Assembly (NCBI RefSeq): GCF_030268045.1
Contig: NZ_BSDC01000003.1
Coordinates: 62,001-126,000, forward strand
DNA: 64,000 bases
Source of the DNA: Geothrix edaphica
GTDB lineage: Bacteria > Acidobacteriota > Holophagae > Holophagales > Holophagaceae
Direction of reading: 5' to 3'
The position numbers and the translations under genes are program-made. Shown in pieces: positions 51,536 through 60,833 of the stretch; the stretch's first letter is position 1, and each line of letters starts with the position of its first letter. The notes beneath the pieces were generated by a model. It was not told the origin of the DNA. It did no database searches and saw only the letters and a list, made by a program, of their open reading frames with translations.

Positions 51536-51850
51536 TCAGACCGAGGAGACCTCGCGCTTCAACACCTTGGCAAACCACCAGCGGAGGCCCACCAGCAGGA
51601 ATCGCCAGTCCTTGAAAAATTCCGGCGGCTTCCCTTCCACCGCATGCCCCAGGAACTGGAAGCACCAGCCCACGCCGAAGAAGAGCAGGCCGACCTTCCA
51701 GAAGCCCGGGCTCAGTGGAGCCGCCAGCAGCAGGAGGACCGACAGGGCCACCAGGGGGATCCCGACGGTATGGCAGGCCCGGTTGACGGGATGCTGGTGG
51801 CTTTGCGCATAGGCCTGGATCCATTCGGCCATGGGTCTGGTTCCGAGCAT
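51536..51850 (-). CDS. DUF962 / Mpo1-like membrane protein
   Basis: 104 residues. ATG with CCAGGAG. HPVNRACHTVGIPLVALSVLLL and GWCFQFLGHAVEGKPPEFFKDWRFLL hold the conserved His residues of the YGL010w/Mpo1 family, some of whose members are iron-dependent fatty-acid alpha-dioxygenases. Two hydrophobic helices. Activity here is inferred only from family. Confidence 0.87.
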   Translation of the reverse strand: MLGTRPMAEWIQAYAQSHQHPVNRACHTVGIPLVALSVLLLLAAPLSPGFWKVGLLFFGVGWCFQFLGHAVEGKPPEFFKDWRFLLVGLRWWFAKVLKREVSSV

Positions 51851-51899
51851 GGGTATCTCCTGGCACTGCGAGGCATCGTGCCCGGCGGGGCGGATCAGG

Positions 51900-53672
51900 T
51901 CACTTCAGTTCGAGTTCGAAGGGCAGCCGGGCGTAGACGCCCTGGGGATCGTTCAGCGAGGTCAGCAGGTCCAGCTGGTGCCGGAAGCCGTCCACGAGGC
52001 CGTCCACGGGACCCGGCTTCGCCAACTTGCGGGACTTCCCACCCAGGTTCTTCAGGAGCTCCTTGAGGGCGTCCGGCTCGCGCTCCGGCCCCACGACCTG
52101 GTAGTCATCCCCGGCCTTGATCCGCGAAGCCGCGTGCTTCACCGCCGCCTCGAGCCCCCCGATCTCGTCCACCAGCCCCAGCTTCACGGCCTCGTGACCG
52201 GACCACACGCGGCCCTGGGCGATCTCGTGGACCGCCTCCTTCTTCATCTTCCGGCTGTCGGCGACCTTGGCCACGAACTGCTCGTAGATGCGATCCACCA
52301 GGCCCTGGATGCGGGCCAGCTCCAGGTCGTTCTTGGGGCGGGCCAGGGTCATGGGGTTGGCCAGCTTGGCCGTCTGCACGCTGTCCCAGGTGATGCCGTG
52401 CTCGTTGGCCAGCTTCTTCACGTTGGGCAGCAGGCCGAAGACGCCGATGGAACCGGTGATGGTGCTGGGTTCCGCGAAGATGCGGTCGCCATAGGTGCTG
52501 ATCCAGTAGCCGCCCGAGGCCGCCAGGTGGCCCATGGACACCACGAGGGGCTTCGCCTTCTTGGTGAGGATGACTTCGCGCTGGATGAGCTCCGAGGCCG
52601 CGGCGCTGCCGCCGGGGCTGTTCACGCGGAGCACCACCGCCTTGATGCGGTCATCCAGGCGCAGGCGGCGCAGCTCGCGGCTGAGGCGCTCCCCGCCCAC
52701 CTGGTTGGCCTTCCCCTCGCCATCCACGATCTCGCCTTCGGCCACGACGACGGCGATGCGGGTCTTCCCGGTCCTCGCCTCGCCGGCGATGCCGGCGTAG
52801 GTGGCCAGGGTGATCTGGGGGAAGTCCTTGTCCTTGGGTTGCTTCCCGGCCAGCTTCTTCAGCTCGTCCAGCACCTCGTCATAGGGTGCGATGCGGTCCA
52901 CCAGGCCCAGCTTCTTCGCCTCCTCGGCCTCCACGAGCCCCTTCTCGTCGGCGATGACCTGGAGGTCCGCGGGGGCCTTCTTGCGGTCCCTGGCGACGGT
53001 CTCCTTCCACTCGCCCCAGATGTCATCCAGCAGCTTCTGCACCTGCTCGCGGTTGGGGTCACTCATGCGGTCGGTAATGAAGGGCTCCACCGCGCTCTTG
53101 TACTTGCCCACGCGGGTGACCTGCACCTCCACGCCGTACTTCTTGAAGGCCTCGCCGAAGAACATGGGCTCGCTGGCCAGGCCGTTCACCTCCATCTCGC
53201 CGAAGGGGTTGATGAACACGGTGGTGGCGCCGGCGGCCAGGTAGTAGTCCCGCTTGGCCCAGCCCAGGTTGTAGGCCAGCACGGGCTTCTTGGCCTTGAA
53301 CCGCTGGATGGCCTCCCGCAGCTCGCGCAGCTGGGCGGGGCCCGCCCCCTGGAGGCTGCCCGTGAGGAACAGCGCCGTGATGCGGCTGTCCGAAGCGGCC
53401 CGATCCAGGGCATCGATGGCCGCGGGCAGGGACTGGGTGCGCGCCCCGCCGCCGCTCAGGGCCTCGCTAAGGGCCTCGCTGGGCTCGGGATCGCGGTCCG
53501 CGTCGGACAGGCTGGTGTCCAGATCGAAGACCAAGACGGCCTTGCCCGGCACCGTGGGCTTCCCCGAGGATCCGATGGCCGCCAGCAGCCCGAAGAACAG
53601 GAAGATCGCCAGTCCGCCGGCCACCATCAGGGCCAGCAGCGCAGCGAAGAAACTCTTGAAGAAGTCCTTCAT
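51900..53672 (-). CDS. sppA: Signal peptide peptidase SppA, 67K type
   Basis: 590 residues with two tandem S49 domains. N-terminal anchor LLALMVAGGLAIFLFFGLLAAI. The catalytic Lys lies in GKYKSAVEPF (first domain) and the catalytic Ser in GHLAASGGYWIST (second domain). VNSPGGSAAASELI marks the oxyanion region. It cuts leftover signal peptides in the membrane. Confidence 0.95.
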   Translation of the reverse strand: MKDFFKSFFAALLALMVAGGLAIFLFFGLLAAIGSSGKPTVPGKAVLVFDLDTSLSDADRDPEPSEALSEALSGGGARTQSLPAAIDALDRAASDSRITALFLTGSLQGAGPAQLRELREAIQRFKAKKPVLAYNLGWAKRDYYLAAGATTVFINPFGEMEVNGLASEPMFFGEAFKKYGVEVQVTRVGKYKSAVEPFITDRMSDPNREQVQKLLDDIWGEWKETVARDRKKAPADLQVIADEKGLVEAEEAKKLGLVDRIAPYDEVLDELKKLAGKQPKDKDFPQITLATYAGIAGEARTGKTRIAVVVAEGEIVDGEGKANQVGGERLSRELRRLRLDDRIKAVVLRVNSPGGSAAASELIQREVILTKKAKPLVVSMGHLAASGGYWISTYGDRIFAEPSTITGSIGVFGLLPNVKKLANEHGITWDSVQTAKLANPMTLARPKNDLELARIQGLVDRIYEQFVAKVADSRKMKKEAVHEIAQGRVWSGHEAVKLGLVDEIGGLEAAVKHAASRIKAGDDYQVVGPEREPDALKELLKNLGGKSRKLAKPGPVDGLVDGFRHQLDLLTSLNDPQGVYARLPFELELK

Positions 53673-53714
53673 GACGGCTCCGGGAAGACGGTCCAGGATC
53701 GCATATCTCTGGGG

Positions 53715-54257
53715 CTACGAACGGAGCCGGGCTGCGAGGGCGAGAAAGCCGTCCAGGGTCTTCGGCACCGCCGCGGCGGTGCGGGGATCCGTCGGCACCC
53801 CCCGGGCGTCGAGCTGCTGGTCCGCGTGCGGGACCGTGATCGCGCCGGGGTAGGCCAGCGCGCCCATGTTCGCCAGCGTCGCCCGCCAGGCCACCAGGCC
53901 GCGGGCCCCGCCGAAGGCGCCGGGGCTGGCGGCGCACAGCAGCACCGGCAGGCCCTGCCAGGGGCTGGGGCCCATGGTGCTGAGCCAGTCCACCACGTTC
54001 TTCAGGTGGCCCGGGATGCCGGCGTTGTACTCCGGCGACACGATCAGCAGGCCCTGGGCCGCGTGGAGGGCGGCATGGAGGGCCTGCGCCTCCGCCGAGG
54101 GCGCCACGCCATCCTCGTAGAGCGGCAGGCGCAGGGCCGCTCCCGTGAAGGCGGAGACCTCGTGGCCCCTCGCCTCCAGCTCCGTCTCCAGGTGGCCCAG
54201 CAGGCGGGTGTTCAGGGACTCCGGGCGGAGACTTCCGCCCAGCAAGGCCATGCGCAT
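53715..54257 (-). CDS. NADPH-dependent FMN reductase-family protein
   Basis: 180 residues, flavodoxin-like. GGSLRPESLNTRLLGHLETEL is the phosphate-binding N-terminus; IVSPEYNAGIPGHLKNVVDWLS is the family signature; SPGAFGGARGL follows. It reduces FMN or quinones with NAD(P)H. Divergent from the bacilliredoxin gene. Confidence 0.92.
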   Translation of the reverse strand: MRMALLGGSLRPESLNTRLLGHLETELEARGHEVSAFTGAALRLPLYEDGVAPSAEAQALHAALHAAQGLLIVSPEYNAGIPGHLKNVVDWLSTMGPSPWQGLPVLLCAASPGAFGGARGLVAWRATLANMGALAYPGAITVPHADQQLDARGVPTDPRTAAAVPKTLDGFLALAARLRS

Positions 54258-54280
54258 GGTTCCTCCTCATCGGCCTGAAT

Positions 54281-54296
54281 TGTGACCTGGATCAAT
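54281..54296. promoter_or_regulatory. CRP/FNR-like site between redox genes
   Basis: TGTGA-CCTGGA-TCAAT in the 80-bp divergent gap between the flavin reductase and bacilliredoxin genes. Only a partial match on the right arm. Confidence 0.35.
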
Positions 54297-54337
54297 CTTT
54301 ACTTAATCGGTAAACTTTAAGCCCCGAGGAGGAAGTC

Positions 54338-54766
54338 GTGTCGAACTACCCCGAATACATGGTCGCCCCGATGCGTGAAGAACTGGTCCGGGAGGGCTTC
54401 CAGCAGCTCCTGACCCCGGCCCAGGTGGATGAGGCCCTCCAGCGCCCCGGCACCACCCTGCTGGTGGTGAACAGCGTCTGCGGCTGCGCCGCGGCGGGCG
54501 CCCGCCCCGGTGTCACCGAGGCCCTGCGCTCCCAGAACCTGCGCTTCGACCAGCTGGTGACCGTCTTCGCCGGCATGGAGAAGGACGCCACGGCCCAGGC
54601 CCGGGAGTACTTCGAGGGCGCCATGCCCACCAGCCCCCAGGCCGCCATCTTCAAGGACGGCCAGCTGGTCCACCTCATGCAGCGCCAGGATTTCCTGGCC
54701 CACAGCCCCGAGGAGATCGCCGCCACCCTCACCGAGGCCTACCGCCAGACCGTGGCCGCAGGCTGA
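54338..54766 (+). CDS. Bacilliredoxin (BrxA/BrxB family)
   Basis: 142 residues from a GTG with an excellent GAGGAGG site. Thioredoxin fold with the CGC active site in VVNSVCGCAAAGARPG. PTSPQAAIFKDGQLVHLMQR is conserved in the YphP/YqiW family. It removes bacillithiol or acts as a disulfide isomerase. Its neighbour, a flavin reductase, fits a redox-stress pairing. Confidence 0.92.
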   Translation: MSNYPEYMVAPMREELVREGFQQLLTPAQVDEALQRPGTTLLVVNSVCGCAAAGARPGVTEALRSQNLRFDQLVTVFAGMEKDATAQAREYFEGAMPTSPQAAIFKDGQLVHLMQRQDFLAHSPEEIAATLTEAYRQTVAAG

Positions 54767-54796
54767 GGAAGGCCCGCGGGACTTGAAGTAGGCTGG

Positions 54797-55930
54797 GTGT
54801 CGGAGAACCCGATGCCCAAGCCCCTGTCCCACTTCAGGATCGTGGATCTGTCCTGTGTGCTCGCAGGCCCCTTCTCGACCCAACTGCTGGCGGACTTCGG
54901 CGCCGAGGTGCAGAAGCTGGAACCTCCCGAGGGCGATCCCACCCGGGGCTGGGGCCCCCCCTTCGAAGACGCGGAATCCGGCGAAAGCGCCTACTTCCGC
55001 TGCGCCAACCGGGGCAAGCAGAGCCGCACCATCGACCTGCACACGGAAGAAGGACGGGCCGACCTCTTCGAGCTGCTGAAGGACGCCGATGTGCTGGTGG
55101 AGAACTTCCGCGCCGATTCCGCGGACCGCCTGGGCCTGGGCTGGAAGCGGCTCCACGCGAAATTCCCCAGGCTCATCCTGGCCTCCGTGCGGGGCTTCGC
55201 CTCGGATGTGACCGCCTCCCGCCGGGCCGGCTACGACTTCATCATCCAGGCGGAAAGCGGCTGGATGGCCATCACCGGTGAACCCGACGGCCGCCCCATG
55301 AAGATGGGCGTGGCCCTGGTGGACGTGCTGGCGGGCCTCTACTGCGCCAACGGCATCCAGGCCGCCCTGCTCCACCGGGAGCGCACCGGCGAGGCCATGC
55401 ACATCGAGGTGCCCCTCATGGAAGCCGCCCTGGCGGGCCTCGTGAACGTCGCCGCCGGCGCCCTCATGACCGGCCAGCGGCCCGGACGCTGGGGCAACGC
55501 CCATCCCCAGATCGTCCCCTATCAGACCTTCTGCTGCACGGACGGCGACGTGGCCATCGCCGTGGGCAGCGACCGCCAGTTCGAGGTGCTGGCCATGTGG
55601 CTGAACCTGGACCTGGAGGCCCGCCCCGAGTGGCGGAAGAACCGGGGCCGCGTGCAGGACCGCGAGGAGCTGGTCGCCCTCATCGAGGCCCGCACCCAGG
55701 CCAGCACGGTCGAAGAAGTCCTCGCCTTCTGCGAAGCCAACGCCATCCCCGCCAGCCGGGTGCGGAGCGTGGACGAGGTGCTGTTCCGCCACGGCGGCGA
55801 ACTCCACAACCTGCTCCAGCCCCTGTTCGAATCCGAGACCGGCGAGATGATCCCCACGCTGGCCACGCCCCTCCTGCTCAACGGGGAGCGCCCCTGCGCG
55901 CCCCTCCCTCCGCCCCGCTGGAACCCGTGA
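54797..55930 (+). CDS. CaiB/BaiF family CoA-transferase
   Basis: 377 residues from a GTG. VDLSCVLAGPFSTQLLADFGAEVQKLEPP and RCANRGKQSRTIDL mark the N-terminal half. The catalytic Asp is expected in GVALVDVLAGLY. NAHPQIVPYQTF belongs to the C-terminal half. Class III CoA-transferase or acyl-CoA racemase; substrate unknown. Overlaps the next gene by GTGA. Confidence 0.92.
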   Translation: MSENPMPKPLSHFRIVDLSCVLAGPFSTQLLADFGAEVQKLEPPEGDPTRGWGPPFEDAESGESAYFRCANRGKQSRTIDLHTEEGRADLFELLKDADVLVENFRADSADRLGLGWKRLHAKFPRLILASVRGFASDVTASRRAGYDFIIQAESGWMAITGEPDGRPMKMGVALVDVLAGLYCANGIQAALLHRERTGEAMHIEVPLMEAALAGLVNVAAGALMTGQRPGRWGNAHPQIVPYQTFCCTDGDVAIAVGSDRQFEVLAMWLNLDLEARPEWRKNRGRVQDREELVALIEARTQASTVEEVLAFCEANAIPASRVRSVDEVLFRHGGELHNLLQPLFESETGEMIPTLATPLLLNGERPCAPLPPPRWNP

Positions 55931-56334
55931 GGTCCAATCGCCGCCACGCCCCGCGCCTGGTGCCCCTGGGCGCCCGCCAGCCGGACCAGAAGGCCCTGGC
56001 CCGGCTCCGCCTGGCTTGGTCCTTCGTCGTCGGTCCCGCCCTGGCGGACCGCACCCGCCCTCTGCGTGTGGAGCGGAACGTGCTCGTGATGGGCTGCTGG
56101 GAGCTGACCCGCATCGGCCCCCTCCGCGACGCCGCCACCGCCGTGTGGCCCCAGATCCGCGACCGCATCCACCGGGCCCTGGATCTCAGCCTGACAGGCC
56201 TCCAGATCGTGCCCTGCGACCCTCCGCCGGAAACGCCCGCCCAGGCCCAGGATCCCGATCCCCTCCGCCGCGCCCTGCGCCTGCTCGAAGCCCGCCGCAA
56301 AGAGCGCGTCCGCCTCGGCCTGGAGAAGGAATAG
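55927..56334 (+). CDS. DUF721/DciA-like protein
   Basis: 135 residues from the GTG overlapping the CoA-transferase stop. LARLRLAWSFVVGPALADRTRPLRVERNVLVMGCWELTRIGPL follows the DUF721 pattern (W..VVG..LA..T.P..V....L.V), the domain of the DnaB loader DciA. The C-terminus is charged. A DNA replication role is inferred and uncertain. Confidence 0.65.
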   Translation: MRSNRRHAPRLVPLGARQPDQKALARLRLAWSFVVGPALADRTRPLRVERNVLVMGCWELTRIGPLRDAATAVWPQIRDRIHRALDLSLTGLQIVPCDPPPETPAQAQDPDPLRRALRLLEARRKERVRLGLEKE

Positions 56335-56381
56335 CCCCAGACTGGACGCCCCCGGCCGTTTCCAGTACAGTCAAACCTTCG

Positions 56382-56499
<118 letters not shown>

Positions 56500-56504
56500 A
56501 GCAG

Positions 56505-56790
56505 GCGAGAGGATTCGAACCTCCGAGTGGGACCGCCCGAGGCGTGCCTTGATGGCACGCCGAAGCGGGACCGGCGGCTGGCAGAGCCAGACGCAGTTCG
56601 AATCCGGGGCCTGGGTGGGTCGGAACCTCAGAAGGGTAAGCGGCCAACCTCCGAGTGGGATTTCGAAGGCGCCACTAGATGTGGCGCCGTAGAAAGACCG
56701 GCACACGGCGAAGCCGGGTGCGTTCGAATCCGGTGCCCTGGTGGGTCGGCGCCTGATACGGAGAATGGCCAACCTCCGAGTGGAATCCTG
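56505..56790. repeat. tRNA-derived inverted copy and ~126-bp tandem repeats
   Basis: Positions 56505-56526 are an exact inverted copy of the tRNA-Pro T-arm region (56430-56451). From 56518 the block AACCTCCGAGTGG recurs at 56646 and 56771 (128- and 125-bp spacing). Each unit carries an internal hairpin (GGCGTGCC/GGCACGCC, then GGCGCCAC/GTGGCGCC) and a T-arm-like GTTCGAATCC at 56436, 56596 and 56722. A minus-strand open frame here with [10 protein letters not shown] is a by-product of the tRNA-like sequence. The 455-bp gap to cutA holds nothing else I recognise. Confidence 0.7.
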
Positions 56791-56914
56791 GAGCCGTCTT
56801 GCGGTCAGACCACCCAAATGCCCCAGGCAGGCCACCTGGCCTTTCGTGATCCGCCTTAGCCCCGCTCCCAAGCTACAATGACCGGTTCCGCCCGCCGGGC
56901 GGGGAGTCCACCCG

Positions 56915-57241
56915 ATGAGCGACGCCTGCACCATCATGACCACCTGCGGCAGCGAGGAGACAGCCCTGACCATCGCCGCCGCCCTGGTGGATCAGGCCTA
57001 TGCCGCCTGCGTGAACATCGTCCCCAGCATCAAGAGCTACTACTACTTCAAGGGCGAGACCCACCTCGATGAAGAGGTCATGCTCATCATCAAGACCACC
57101 CGGGAGCTCTTCCCGCAGGTATCGGAAGTGATCACCGACCTGCACACCTACGAAGTCCCCGAGATTCTTATGTTTCCCGTGGAGGCCGGTTCCGAGGGTT
57201 TCCTCGACTGGATCCACCAGAGCGTGAACCGGCTCGCCTGA
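56915..57241 (+). CDS. cutA: Divalent-cation tolerance protein CutA
   Basis: 108 residues. [51 protein letters not shown] and [14 protein letters not shown] are diagnostic of the trimeric CutA1 family. Cytoplasmic; ion or small-molecule signalling role unsettled. Confidence 0.96.
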   Translation: MSDACTIMTTCGSEETALTIAAALVDQAYAACVNIVPSIKSYYYFKGETHLDEEVMLIIKTTRELFPQVSEVITDLHTYEVPEILMFPVEAGSEGFLDWIHQSVNRLA

Positions 57242-57273
57242 CCCTGCTTCGACCAGCCCCCGGGAGTCCCCCC

Positions 57274-58254
57274 ATGGAACAGACCCTGTCCCTCGAATTC
57301 CTGCGCGTGGTCGAACAGGCGGCCATCGCCTGTTCCTCTTCCACCGGCCACGGTCGCCGCAAGCACAGCGACAAGCTGGCGGTGGAGGCCATGCGCCACG
57401 CCATGGAGACCGTCCGCATGGATGGCACCATCGTCATCGGCGAGGGGGAGCGCGACGAGGCGCCCATGCTGTTCATCGGCGAGAAGGTGGGCATGGGGGC
57501 TGACCTGGATGGCGACCATCCGGCCGTGGACATCGCCGTGGATCCCCTCGAGGGCACCAACCTGTGCGCCACCGGCGCCCCCAACGCCATCGCCGTGCTG
57601 GCGGCCACGGAAAAGGGCGGCCTGCTGCACGCGCCGGATCTCTATATGGAGAAGCTCGTCGTGGGGCCCTCCGCCAAGGGCAAGGTGAGCCTCGACGCCC
57701 CTGTGCAGGAGAATCTCGAGATCATCGCGAAATCCCTGGACCGCCAGGTGTCCGAGCTCACGGTCAGCGTCCTGGACCGGGACCGCCACGCCCAGCTCAT
57801 CGCCGACATCCGCAAGGCCGGCGCCCGCATCCAGCTCATCGGCGACGGCGACCTCAGCGCCGCCATCAGCGCCGCCGTCAGCGGCACGGGCATCCACGCC
57901 GTCATGGGCACCGGCGGGGCCCCCGAGGGCGTCCTCTCCGCCGCCGCCCTGAAGTGCCTCAACGGCGAGATCCAGGGCCGCCTCAAGGTGGACACCAATA
58001 CCGCCAGCCGCGAGAAGGCCGAGGCCATGGGCGTGGACTTCAACCGCATCTACTTCACGGATGACCTCTGCCCCGGCAAGCAGATCGTGTTCGCCGCCTG
58101 CGGCGTGACCCACGGCAACCTCCTGAAGGGCGTGCTGCACTTCGGGCACGGCGTCCGCACCTCCAGCCTCATCCTCACCTACGGCGCGCGCCAGGTCCGC
58201 TTCATCGACACCGTCCACATGAAGGAAGGCGAGAAGGTCACGGTCCGCTTCTAG
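57274..58254 (+). CDS. glpX: Class II fructose-1,6-bisphosphatase (GlpX)
   Basis: 326 residues. [24 protein letters not shown] (metal-binding acidic cluster), VDPLEGTNL, and [16 protein letters not shown] are hallmark motifs. Removes the 1-phosphate of fructose 1,6-bisphosphate in gluconeogenesis. No class I fbp gene is seen nearby. Confidence 0.97.
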   Translation: MEQTLSLEFLRVVEQAAIACSSSTGHGRRKHSDKLAVEAMRHAMETVRMDGTIVIGEGERDEAPMLFIGEKVGMGADLDGDHPAVDIAVDPLEGTNLCATGAPNAIAVLAATEKGGLLHAPDLYMEKLVVGPSAKGKVSLDAPVQENLEIIAKSLDRQVSELTVSVLDRDRHAQLIADIRKAGARIQLIGDGDLSAAISAAVSGTGIHAVMGTGGAPEGVLSAAALKCLNGEIQGRLKVDTNTASREKAEAMGVDFNRIYFTDDLCPGKQIVFAACGVTHGNLLKGVLHFGHGVRTSSLILTYGARQVRFIDTVHMKEGEKVTVRF

Positions 58255-58263
58255 GCATCGGCC

Positions 58264-58725
58264 TTGCGCGAATCCCTCCGCACCCGCCTCTTCCGCTGGG
58301 CATTCAACGTCTGGCCCTGCTTCCGGGGCACGGGCGCCCGGGTGGCCTTCATCGCCTCGGACTGGTCGGAGATCCGCGTGCGCCTGCCCCTCTCCTGGCG
58401 CACCCGGAACTACGTGGGCACCATCTTCGGCGGCAGCCTGTACGCCGGCGTGGACCCCTTCTACATGCTCATGCTGATCCACCTATTGGGGCCGGAGTAC
58501 GTGGTATGGGACAAGGCCGCCTCCATCCGCTTCCGCAAGCCGGGCCGCAGCACCCTCTTCGCCACCTTCCGGGTGGATGAGGCCGAGGTGGCCGAGATCC
58601 GCCGCCTCCTCCGGGACCAGACCAAAGTGGACCGCACCTATCCCGTGGAGTTGCGCGACGGCCAGGGTGTCGTGCATGCGGAAGTGCAGAAGGTCATCCA
58701 CATATCCCGTCGAATCCCTTCCTGA
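58264..58725 (+). CDS. DUF4442 hotdog-fold protein (2)
   Basis: 153 residues from a TTG nine bases after the glpX stop. WSEIRVRLPLSWRTRNYVGTIFGGSLYAGVDPFYMLML is the DUF4442 core; the Asp in GVDPFY matches that of the 50.4-kb paralog. Likely thioesterase-related. Possibly co-transcribed with glpX. Confidence 0.8.
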   Translation: MRESLRTRLFRWAFNVWPCFRGTGARVAFIASDWSEIRVRLPLSWRTRNYVGTIFGGSLYAGVDPFYMLMLIHLLGPEYVVWDKAASIRFRKPGRSTLFATFRVDEAEVAEIRRLLRDQTKVDRTYPVELRDGQGVVHAEVQKVIHISRRIPS

Positions 58726-58757
58726 TAGGCTTTTGGCATCATCTTACGAGGTTATTC

Positions 58758-60782
58758 ATGGCTTCCCCCTTTCGCGCCTCACTCTGCCTCTGCCTGGGCT
58801 TGGCGGCCTTCTCCCTGGCCGCCCAGTCCAAGCCCGGCGTGGACCCGGCCAACCTCGACGCCACCGTGAAGCCCTGCGAGGACTTCTACCAGTACGCCAA
58901 CGGCGGCTGGCTGAAGACCCACGGCATCCCCGCGGACAAGGCCCGCTACGGCGCCTTCGAGGAGCTGAACGAGCGGAATCGGGCCATCCTCCAGCAGATC
59001 CTGAACGAAACCAGCGCCAAGACCACCTGGGCCAAGGGCAGCGTCCAGCAGAAGGTGGGCGACTTCTACGCCTCCGGCATGAACGAGGCCGCCATCGAAA
59101 AGCGCGGCCTGTCGCCCCTCAAGCCCGTGTTCGCCACCATCGATGGACTGAAGGACGCGAAGCAGCTCCCCGCCCTGCTGGCCAAGCTGCACAACCAGGG
59201 CCTCTCCGGCGGCTTCGGGTTCTTCGTGGGCCAGGACATGAAGCAGTCCACCCGCTACATGGGCAACCTCTCGCAGGGCGGCACCGGGCTGCCCGACCGG
59301 GACTACTACCTGAAGGACGACGCCCGCAGCAAGGAGATCCGCGCCAAGTACGAAACCCACATCGCCAAGATGCTGGAGCTGGCGGGCGACGCGCCCGGGC
59401 TGGCCCGGGCTCGCGCGAAGGTGGTACTGGATCTGGAGACCCGCATGGCCCAGGCCCAGTGGAGTCGCGTGGAGATGCGGAATCCCCAGAAGCGATACAA
59501 CAAGCGCACCCTGGACCAGCTCGTCGAGGAAGCGCCCGGCTTCGACTGGAAGGGCTATCTCAAGGCCCGCGGCGTGAAGCTGGCGGATCTCAACGTCAGC
59601 CAACCCTCCTTCTTCCAGGTCTTCGGCAAGCTGGCTTCCGAAGTGCCCGCTCCCCAGTGGCGCACCTACCTGCGCTGGCACGCCGTGAGCAGCTGCGCGA
59701 GCCTCCTGCCCAAGGCCTTCGGCGATGAATCCTTCGCCTTCCAGGGGAAGGTGCTGAACGGCACGCCTGAGCAGGAGCCCCGGGCCAAGCGCATCGAGGC
59801 GGCCACAGATCGCTCCCTGGGCGATGCCCTGGGCCAGCTCTACGTGAAGGTGGCCTTCCCGCCTGAATCGAAGAAGCGCGTGCTCGAGATGATCGAAAAC
59901 ATCCGCGTGGCCCTTCGGGAACGGATCACCGGGCTGGATTGGATGGGGTCCGAAACCAAGCAGCAAGCCATGAAGAAGCTCGATGCCATCGCCGTGAAGA
60001 TCGGCTATCCCGACAAGTGGAAGTCCTACGCCTTCGACATCAAGCGCGACGACTACTTCGGGAATACCCGCCGGGCCGCCGCGTTCCGCGTCCAGGAGAA
60101 CCTGGCCAAGCTGGGCAAGCCCCTCGACCGGAAGGAGTGGAACTGGACCCCGCCCACCGTCAACGCCTCGTACAACCCCTCCATGAACGACATCACCTTC
60201 CCCGCGGGCATCCTGCAGCCGCCCTTCTTCGATCCCAAGGCCGATGACGCGGTGAACTACGGCTCCCTGGGCTTCGTGATCGGCCACGAGATCACCCACG
60301 GCTTCGACGACAGCGGCAGCCAGTTCGACGCCGAGGGCAACCTGAAGAACTGGTGGTCCGAGGCGGACAAGAAGGCCTACCAGTCCCGCACGGACCTGGT
60401 GGTGAAGCAGTACGACGCCTACGAGCCCATCAAGGGCGAGCATGTGAACGGCAAGCTCACCTTGGGCGAGAACATCGCCGACATCGGCGGGCTGAAGATC
60501 GCCTTCGCCGCCTACCAGAACAGCCTCAAGGGCAAGCCGGTCCCGGCCCCCATCGACGGGTTCACCGGCCCCCAGCGCTTCTTCCTGGGCGCCGCCACCG
60601 TGTGGCGCAACCACATCCGCGAGGCGGCTCTCTCGCTGCGGCTCAAGACCGATCCCCACAGCCCCGGCCGGGAGCGCGTGAACGGGCCCCTCTCCAACCT
60701 GCCGGAATTCTACGATGCCTTCGGCTGCGCCGACGGCCAGCCCATGAAGCGCGACGCCAAGGTTCGTCCGACCATCTGGTGA
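58758..60782 (+). CDS. M13-family secreted zinc metallopeptidase (1)
   Basis: 674 residues, normal for neprilysin/PepO. Signal peptide LCLCLGLAAFSLAAQ. PCEDFYQYANGGW near the N-terminus; the NASYNPSMNDITFPAGIL substrate strand; GHEITHGFDD (HEXXH zinc site); ENIADIGG (third ligand Glu); C-terminal REAALSLRLKTDPHSPGRERVNG and W end. It cleaves oligopeptides outside the cytoplasm. Forms a tandem pair with the next gene. Confidence 0.96.
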   Translation: MASPFRASLCLCLGLAAFSLAAQSKPGVDPANLDATVKPCEDFYQYANGGWLKTHGIPADKARYGAFEELNERNRAILQQILNETSAKTTWAKGSVQQKVGDFYASGMNEAAIEKRGLSPLKPVFATIDGLKDAKQLPALLAKLHNQGLSGGFGFFVGQDMKQSTRYMGNLSQGGTGLPDRDYYLKDDARSKEIRAKYETHIAKMLELAGDAPGLARARAKVVLDLETRMAQAQWSRVEMRNPQKRYNKRTLDQLVEEAPGFDWKGYLKARGVKLADLNVSQPSFFQVFGKLASEVPAPQWRTYLRWHAVSSCASLLPKAFGDESFAFQGKVLNGTPEQEPRAKRIEAATDRSLGDALGQLYVKVAFPPESKKRVLEMIENIRVALRERITGLDWMGSETKQQAMKKLDAIAVKIGYPDKWKSYAFDIKRDDYFGNTRRAAAFRVQENLAKLGKPLDRKEWNWTPPTVNASYNPSMNDITFPAGILQPPFFDPKADDAVNYGSLGFVIGHEITHGFDDSGSQFDAEGNLKNWWSEADKKAYQSRTDLVVKQYDAYEPIKGEHVNGKLTLGENIADIGGLKIAFAAYQNSLKGKPVPAPIDGFTGPQRFFLGAATVWRNHIREAALSLRLKTDPHSPGRERVNGPLSNLPEFYDAFGCADGQPMKRDAKVRPTIW

Positions 60783-60833
60783 TCCATGCTCCGGAATGCT
60801 GCGCATTCCGGAGATAGAAAATAAGGAAATGGC

